Shown piece after piece: positions 35,530-40,444 of a stretch of DNA of 40,444 nucleotides. Location of the stretch: the NCBI GenBank assembly GCA_028871055.1, contig JAGWON010000012.1, positions 1-40,444 on the forward strand, written 5' to 3'. The DNA comes from Alphaproteobacteria bacterium (GTDB taxonomy: Bacteria > Pseudomonadota > Alphaproteobacteria > ATCC43930 > CGMCC-115725). The notes beneath the pieces were generated by a model that saw only the letters and a list, made by a program, of their open reading frames with translations, ran no database searches and was not told where the DNA came from. How positions within the stretch are numbered: position 1 is the first letter of the stretch; every line of letters begins with the position of its first letter. The translations under genes and the position numbers were made by a program.

Positions 35530-35629
35530 GAAAACCGTACTCCCGCGAGCCCGAAGCGGCGGTAGATTAGCAAAAAACCGCGGATTACAGCGCTTAAAAG
35601 CGCGCCATCGGCAGGTCCGGCGCGAATCG

Positions 35630-36457
35630 TCATGGAAAGCGCCATTGCAGCGGCGGCGCGCCGGCCACGAGGGTGAGCAGGCCCAGCATCAGCGCCGCCG
35701 CCAGCAGGCTGTCGAGCCGGTCGAGCAGGCCGCCATGGCCGGGAATCAGGCCGCCCGAGTCTTTAACCTTGAAGCGCCGCTTGGCCATCGATTCGGCGAG
35801 GTCGCCGAACTGCGCCGCGAGGCCGAGCAGCAGGCTGACCGGCACCATGACCGCGACCGCGGCGCCGACGAGCGCCGCCGCGCCCCAGCCCGCGAGCGCC
35901 GCACCCGCCAGGCCGCCGCAGAATCCGGCCCAGGTCTTGTTCGGCGACAGCACCGGCGCGAGCTTCGGCCCGCCGAACGCGCGGCCGGCGACATAAGCGG
36001 CGACGTCGACCGACCAGACCAGCACCAGGAACCACAGCACCGTAGCGCCGTCATAAGCCTGGCCGGGCGCCTGCTGTGCGACCCAGAGGAAGCTGACGCT
36101 ACCGAGCGCGAGCCACAGCGTGCCGCCGGCGGCCCATAGCGGCGCCGGCGCGGTGCGGCCCACCGATTGCGCGCCGACCGCGGCGGCGCCCATCACCGCG
36201 ACGGCACAGCCGGCGGCCGGATAGGCGAAGGCGACCAGCACCGCGGCGGCGAGCGGCGTGCCGACGATGAGCGCGCGGCGCTGCTCCGGCCCGCCGTCGA
36301 CCAGCCGCGCCCACTCGATGCCCATGCCGGCGGCGGCGGCGACGACAACCGCCGGCAGCCACGGCCAGCCGAACCACGCCGCGGCGAGCGCCGGCGGCAT
36401 CAGCACCAGCGCCGAGATAATGCGGAGCCGCACGCCACCGTTGCCCGACTGCGACAT
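35630..36457 (-). CDS. cdsA: Phosphatidate cytidylyltransferase
   Basis: A 275-residue integral membrane enzyme making CDP-diacylglycerol from CTP and phosphatidic acid, the branch point of phospholipid synthesis. About eight hydrophobic helices are visible. The family signature is complete: SMAKRRFKVKDSGGLIPGHG followed by GLLDRLDS. The ATG at 36457 is preferred (MSQSGNGGVRLRIISALVLM); the longer frame to 36514 begins in a palindromic repeat. The gap to uppS (36458-36624) is occupied by that repeat, so the two genes are not tightly coupled. Confidence 0.94.
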   Translation of the reverse strand: MSQSGNGGVRLRIISALVLMPPALAAAWFGWPWLPAVVVAAAAGMGIEWARLVDGGPEQRRALIVGTPLAAAVLVAFAYPAAGCAVAVMGAAAVGAQSVGRTAPAPLWAAGGTLWLALGSVSFLWVAQQAPGQAYDGATVLWFLVLVWSVDVAAYVAGRAFGGPKLAPVLSPNKTWAGFCGGLAGAALAGWGAAALVGAAVAVMVPVSLLLGLAAQFGDLAESMAKRRFKVKDSGGLIPGHGGLLDRLDSLLAAALMLGLLTLVAGAPPLQWRFP

Positions 36458-36485
36458 TCCCCCAAGCCCCGCAGCGTTGCGCGTT

Positions 36486-36586
36486 GCCCCCTCACCCGTC
36501 CCTCTCCCCCTCACGGGGGAGAGGGTTGCTTTGGGTTGGCGAAGCCCGCGAACGGGCGAGCCTTACCCAAAGCTGGGTGAGGGGGC
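36486..36586. repeat. Intact palindromic repeat family B, uppS-cdsA gap
   Basis: The reference copy of this family in the window. Outer arms CCCCCTCACCC and GGGTGAGGGGG; inner arms CCCTCTCCCCCTCACGGGGG with AGAGGG; then TTGCTTTGGGTTGGCGA, a small hairpin, and CCTTACCCAAAGCTGGG. Nested hairpins would form in RNA. The order of parts is what identifies the split copy around the KAP gene and the decayed copy at 3077-3163. Confidence 0.85.
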
Positions 36587-36624
36587 GTGTATCCACGTGA
36601 ATCGAATGCGCGCCGAATTTTGAA

Positions 36625-37359
<735 letters not shown>

Positions 37360-37373
37360 AGCCAGGTCCGCTG

Positions 37374-37934
37374 CTACACTTGCAGGATTTCTTTGTCTTT
37401 TTGATGGAGCATCTCGTCGACGCGTTTGACGGTCGCGTCGGTGAGGGCCTGTACGTCCTTTTCGAGCTTGCGGTGCTGGTCCTGCGAGAGCTTGCCGTCC
37501 TTTTCCTGCTTCTTGAGGCCGTCGAGCCCCTCGCGTCTAACATTTCTGACAGAAACCCGCGCCTGTTCGGCGTAGCGCGCGGCGACCTTGGTCAGCTCCT
37601 TGCGCCGCTCTTCGCTCAGATCGGGTACCGGCACGCGGATGAGCTGGCCGTCGACCTGCGGATTCAATCCGAGATTGGATTCGCGGATCGCCTTCTCCAC
37701 CGCCTTGACCTGGCCCTTGTCCCATACTTGCACGACAATAAGCCGCGGTTCGGGCGCGCTGACCGAGCCGACCTGGTTCATCGGCATGGTCTGGCCGTAG
37801 GCCTCGACGCGCACCGGATCGAGCAGGCTCGGCGAGGCGCGGCCGGTGCGGATGCCGGCGAATTCCTTGCGCAGCGCGTCGAGCGCGCCGTCCATGCGCT
37901 TGCGCAGCACGCTGACGATCGGGTCTTCGCTCAC
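37374..37934 (-). CDS. frr: Ribosome recycling factor
   Basis: A 186-residue RRF that, with EF-G, splits post-termination ribosomes. The three-helix bundle is visible: [20 protein letters not shown] (helix 1), the small beta domain ([20 protein letters not shown]), and the long C-terminal helices ([40 protein letters not shown]). Length is normal. The start is GTG 37934, overlapping the pyrH stop by four bases (GTGA), so translation is coupled to pyrH. This pairing is conserved in bacteria. Confidence 0.97.
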   Translation of the reverse strand: MSEDPIVSVLRKRMDGALDALRKEFAGIRTGRASPSLLDPVRVEAYGQTMPMNQVGSVSAPEPRLIVVQVWDKGQVKAVEKAIRESNLGLNPQVDGQLIRVPVPDLSEERRKELTKVAARYAEQARVSVRNVRREGLDGLKKQEKDGKLSQDQHRKLEKDVQALTDATVKRVDEMLHQKDKEILQV

Positions 37935-38701
37935 CGCGTCTCCTCGATGATGGTGAAGTGGCCCGTGCCGGTGACCGCGGCGGCCAGCGAGCCGGGCTCG
38001 TGGATGGAGAAGACCAGGATCGGGATGCGGTTCTCGCGCGCCAGCGACACCGCCGCCGCGTCCATCACCTGGAGATCCTTCGACAGCACGTCATGGTAAC
38101 TCAGCCGGTCGAAGCGCGTCGCCTTCTTGTCCTTCTTGGGATCGGCGGTGTAGACGCCGTCGACCTTGGTCGCCTTCAACAGCGCCTGGCATTCGGTCTC
38201 GGACGCCCTGAGCGCCGCCGCCGTGTCGGTGGTGAAGAACGGATTGCCGGTGCCGGCGGCGAAGATGACGACGCGGCCCTTCTCCATGTGGCGGATGGCG
38301 CGACGCCTTATATACGGCTCGCACACGGCCTGCATCGAGATGGCGGACTGGACGCGCGTCGGCGCGCCCATGCGCTCGAGCGCCGACTGCATGGCGAGCG
38401 AATTGATGATGGTGGCGAGCATTCCCATGTAGTCGCCGGTGGCGCGGTCGATGCCGGCGCCCTCGCCCGTCAATCCCCGGAAGATGTTGCCGCCGCCGAT
38501 CACCAGCGCGACCTGGACGCCGAGGGCGTGGACCGATTTGATCTCGGCCGCCAGGCGCTGCACCACCTTGGGATCGAGGCCGTAGCCGTGATCGCCCAAC
38601 AGCGCCTCGCCCGACAGTTTCAGCAGCACGCGCCGGAATCGCGGCACCGCGGCCGGTTTCTTCGCCGTCGCAGGCACTGCCGCGTACACCGGGTCAGCCA
38701 T
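37931..38701 (-). CDS. pyrH: Uridylate kinase
   Basis: A 256-residue UMP kinase of the amino-acid-kinase fold, converting UMP to UDP. Motifs: [13 protein letters not shown] (phosphate-binding Lys), [35 protein letters not shown] and [10 protein letters not shown]. The first 20 or so residues before [10 protein letters not shown] are an extension that is often present in alphaproteobacteria. ATG 38701 is used. tsf normally lies directly upstream; here a GIY-YIG gene and three family C hairpins occupy the 604-base interval. Confidence 0.96.
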   Translation of the reverse strand: MADPVYAAVPATAKKPAAVPRFRRVLLKLSGEALLGDHGYGLDPKVVQRLAAEIKSVHALGVQVALVIGGGNIFRGLTGEGAGIDRATGDYMGMLATIINSLAMQSALERMGAPTRVQSAISMQAVCEPYIRRRAIRHMEKGRVVIFAAGTGNPFFTTDTAAALRASETECQALLKATKVDGVYTADPKKDKKATRFDRLSYHDVLSKDLQVMDAAAVSLARENRIPILVFSIHEPGSLAAAVTGTGHFTIIEETR

Positions 38702-38845
38702 GGATCAACCGCCTCGCGCGCTGCTTTTTAAACCGCGCGGATCATACAACAACAGCGCCGTGGAGATAAGCATAGGGTATAGCGCGTCAGCCGCGGGTCC
38801 GGTCCGGATTCGGAGCGCATGAGATATCGCGCATCAGATATAGGG

Positions 38846-38992
38846 CGTGGATGCCCGGCACAAGGCCGGGCATGACGCTGAATTAATTCCTGCATCTGGG
38901 TCATGGCCGGGCTTGTCCCGGCCATCCACGCCTTCCTTCATGCACCGAGCCAAAACGAAGACGTGGATGCCCGGCGCAAGGCCGGGCATGAC
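38846..38992. repeat. Three family C hairpins in tandem, tsf-pyrH interval
   Basis: Units at 38846-38876 and 38961-38992 read CGTGGATGCCCGGC[A/G]CAAG to GGGCATGACG; the middle unit at 38900-38930 is inverted, GTCATGGCCGGGCTTGTCCC to CCATCCACG. They make up about half of the 311-base stretch 38702-39012, which has no supported gene; nothing else recognisable is in it. Confidence 0.85.
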
Positions 38993-39012
38993 GGTGAGGC
39001 GAGACAAGTCGG

Positions 39013-39309
39013 TCATAGAGATCGTCCCAGTTCGGATTCTGCTCCCGGATGAGGCGCACCTTTCCAGGCGCGCGACCAATGCTTGAGGTTCTTCTCGCGT
39101 TGCAGCGCCGTCCGGATGTCATCGTGGCGTTCGGCAAACACGAGTCGCTTCAAGCCGTAACGCTTCGTGAATCCGTCGGCAACGCCCGACTGGTGCTCCC
39201 ACGCGCGGCGCGCCAGATCGCTCGTGACTCCGACGTAAAGCGTCCCATTCGGCCGATTGGTCACGATGTAGACCCAACCGCCGCGATGCGGCACGACGGA
39301 TGCCCTCAC
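39013..39309 (-). CDS. GIY-YIG nuclease family protein, frameshifted near its end
   Basis: A 98-residue frame with a GIY-YIG domain: [20 protein letters not shown] followed by [10 protein letters not shown], and [16 protein letters not shown]. Small one-domain members are common and of unknown role. The C-terminus is abnormal. After WK the frame reads [15 protein letters not shown], whereas shifting by one base gives [18 protein letters not shown], the normal family ending. Removing one A from the AAA at 39061-39063 (minus-strand sense) restores it. The nuclease core is intact, so activity may persist. The start GTG 39309 overlaps the tsf stop as GTGA; another GTG at 39294 is possible. Confidence 0.75.
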   Translation of the reverse strand: MRASVVPHRGGWVYIVTNRPNGTLYVGVTSDLARRAWEHQSGVADGFTKRYGLKRLVFAERHDDIRTALQREKNLKHWSRAWKGAPHPGAESELGRSL

Positions 39310-40232
39310 CGCTTGGCGACGGCGGCGACCTCGGCGGCGAAATCGGTGCGTTCCTTCTCGATGCCCTCGCCCAACGCGAAGCGGGCGAAGCCGGCGAGCT
39401 TGACCGGCGCGCCCGAGTCCTTGGCGACGGATTCGACGACTTTGGCGACCTTGCTCTCGCCATCGACGACGTAGACCTGCTCCAGCAGCACGGTGTCCTC
39501 GTAGAACTTCTTGAGCCGGCCCTCGACCATCTTGTCGATGATGGCATCGGGCTTGCCCGAGGCCTTGGCCTGCTCGCGCAGCACGCCGCGCTCGCGCTCG
39601 AGGTCCTTGGCGTCGACCGAGGCCATGTCGAGATAGCGCGGATTGGCAGCGGCGACGTGCATCGCCAGGCTGCGGCCGCCAGCGCCGAGCTTGTCCGCCG
39701 GCGCGGTCGATTCGAGCGCAACCAGCACGCCGATCTTACCGAGACCCGGCGCCAGCGCCGAATGCATGTAGGCGACGACCGCGCCTTTGCCCACCGTGAG
39801 CCGCCTGGCGCGGCGCAAATTCATGTTCTCGCCGACGGTGGCGATCATGTGCGTCAATTCTTCGCCCACCGTCCGACCTGTCCCGGGGAACGGCGCCGTC
39901 TTGAGCGCCTCGACGTCGTCGCCCTTGGCGAGCGCGAGCTGCGTCACGGTGCGGACGAAATTCTGGAAGGTCTCGTTGCGGGCGACGAAATCGGTCTCGG
40001 CATTGACCTCGACCAGCGCGCCCGCGTTGCCGGCAACGGCGACGCCGACGAGCCCTTCGCTTGCGACGCGGCCGGCCTTCTTGGCGGCGGCGGCGAGGCC
40101 CTTCTTGCGCAGCCAGTCGACCGCGCCTTCGAGATCGCCCTGGGTCTCGCCCAGCGCGCGCTTGCAATCCATCATGCCGGCGCCGGTCTTCTCGCGCAGC
40201 TCCTTGACCAGCGCGGCGGTGACTTCAGCCAT
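39306..40232 (-). CDS. tsf: Elongation factor Ts
   Basis: A 308-residue guanine-nucleotide exchange factor for EF-Tu. The N-terminal UBA-like domain and signature are clear: [20 protein letters not shown], then [19 protein letters not shown]. The core begins [20 protein letters not shown] with the EF-Tu-contacting TDFV motif. The coiled-coil-like insert and C-terminal core domain follow to residue 308. ATG 40232 is used. It follows rpsB, as in most bacteria, across a gap containing two palindromic repeats. Confidence 0.97.
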   Translation of the reverse strand: MAEVTAALVKELREKTGAGMMDCKRALGETQGDLEGAVDWLRKKGLAAAAKKAGRVASEGLVGVAVAGNAGALVEVNAETDFVARNETFQNFVRTVTQLALAKGDDVEALKTAPFPGTGRTVGEELTHMIATVGENMNLRRARRLTVGKGAVVAYMHSALAPGLGKIGVLVALESTAPADKLGAGGRSLAMHVAAANPRYLDMASVDAKDLERERGVLREQAKASGKPDAIIDKMVEGRLKKFYEDTVLLEQVYVVDGESKVAKVVESVAKDSGAPVKLAGFARFALGEGIEKERTDFAAEVAAVAKR

Positions 40233-40280
40233 CGTGTCGTCTCCTCAAATTCGCTCCTTCAATTCACGGGCCGCGCCATC

Positions 40281-40327
40281 ACCCCCACCCTAACCCTCCC
40301 CCCTCGAGGGGGAGGGAATGGGAGGGG
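40281..40327. repeat. Palindromic repeat family A, rpsB-tsf gap
   Basis: CCCCCACCCTAACCCTCCCC runs into CCTCGAGG and then GGGAGGGAATGGGAGGGG. Same design as at 4914-4965 and 6194-6247. Confidence 0.8.
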
Positions 40328-40367
40328 CGTCGTCTCGGGCGCGGTCGATCGTGCTCTCCGTCGAAGG

Positions 40368-40398
40368 CGTGGATGCCCGGCACAAGGCCGGGCATGAC
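40368..40398. repeat. Palindromic repeat family C, single unit
   Basis: CGTGGATGCCCGGCACAAGG followed by CCGGGCATGACG, nearly identical to the unit at 38846-38876. It lies just beyond the rpsB stop codon. Confidence 0.85.
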
Positions 40399-40410
40399 GG
40401 TGATTGCGAT

Positions 40411-40444
40411 TTAGGCGGTCGCGCCTTCGGGCGCGGCCGGCTTC
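40411..40444 (-). CDS. rpsB: 30S ribosomal protein S2, C-terminal tail only (partial)
   Basis: On the minus strand the last ten codons read KPAAPEGATA and end in TAA (complement at 40411-40413). An Ala/Pro/Glu-rich tail is typical of alphaproteobacterial S2, and rpsB is the universal upstream neighbour of tsf. The rest lies outside the window, so identity rests mainly on position. Confidence 0.6.
   Translation of the reverse strand, partial: KPAAPEGATA

Overview
The window is a high-GC bacterial chromosome segment, almost certainly from an alphaproteobacterium and probably Hyphomicrobiales (Rhizobiales). The evidence is gene order: trpG-trpD-trpC-moaC-moeA-lexA, comEC-gltX-gltA, and rpsB-tsf-pyrH-frr-uppS-cdsA-rseP-bamA-ompH-lpxD-fabZ-lpxA-lpxI-lpxB are conserved in that group. 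Upstream of lexA there is also a GAAC-N7-GAAC SOS box, the alphaproteobacterial form. No tRNA, rRNA, CRISPR array, integrase or IS transposase was seen.

Layout. Positions 1-3188 hold a DUF3311/MctP-type transporter pair and two small secreted proteins, one a cupin. Positions 3189-7693 hold a divergent polysaccharide deacetylase facing trpG-trpD-trpC-moaC. Positions 7751-10011 are an acquired lower-GC block with one KAP-family P-loop NTPase gene. It splits a palindromic intergenic repeat and is flanked by an 11-bp direct repeat. Positions 10109-14827 hold moeA, a SHOCT protein, a PAS_5 protein, lexA and small exported or membrane proteins. Positions 14799-18318 hold comEC, broken by one in-frame TAG, and an unknown lipoprotein. 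Positions 18459-24986 hold gltX, then a second acquired block (a response regulator and a 1451-residue CheB-CheR-PAS-HWE kinase), then an orphan second copy of the gltX 3' end. Positions 25082-26968 hold gltA and a glyoxalase I gene. Positions 27114-40444 are a long minus-strand cluster for lipid A, outer-membrane assembly, phospholipid and undecaprenyl precursors, ribosome recycling, UMP kinase, EF-Ts and the rpsB tail.

How the genes work together. The minus-strand cluster couples envelope construction (CdsA, UppS, LpxA/D/I/B, FabZ, BamA, OmpH/Skp, RseP) to translation and nucleotide functions. Many of its junctions overlap by a few bases or are separated by about 10-15, which suggests co-transcription. 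LpxI and LpxB, normally separate proteins for consecutive lipid A steps, are one 669-residue reading frame here. trpG/D/C serve tryptophan synthesis, moaC/moeA serve molybdenum cofactor synthesis, and lexA carries its own SOS operator plus an inverted DnaA-box pair.

The most interesting signals are the LpxI-LpxB fusion, the KAP NTPase insertion with its target duplication, the diverged gltX 3'-end duplication bracketing a signalling locus, the nonsense-interrupted comEC, and at least five families of palindromic intergenic repeats, which sit in every gap from trpG to moeA. All statements come from reading the sequence; no database search was run.
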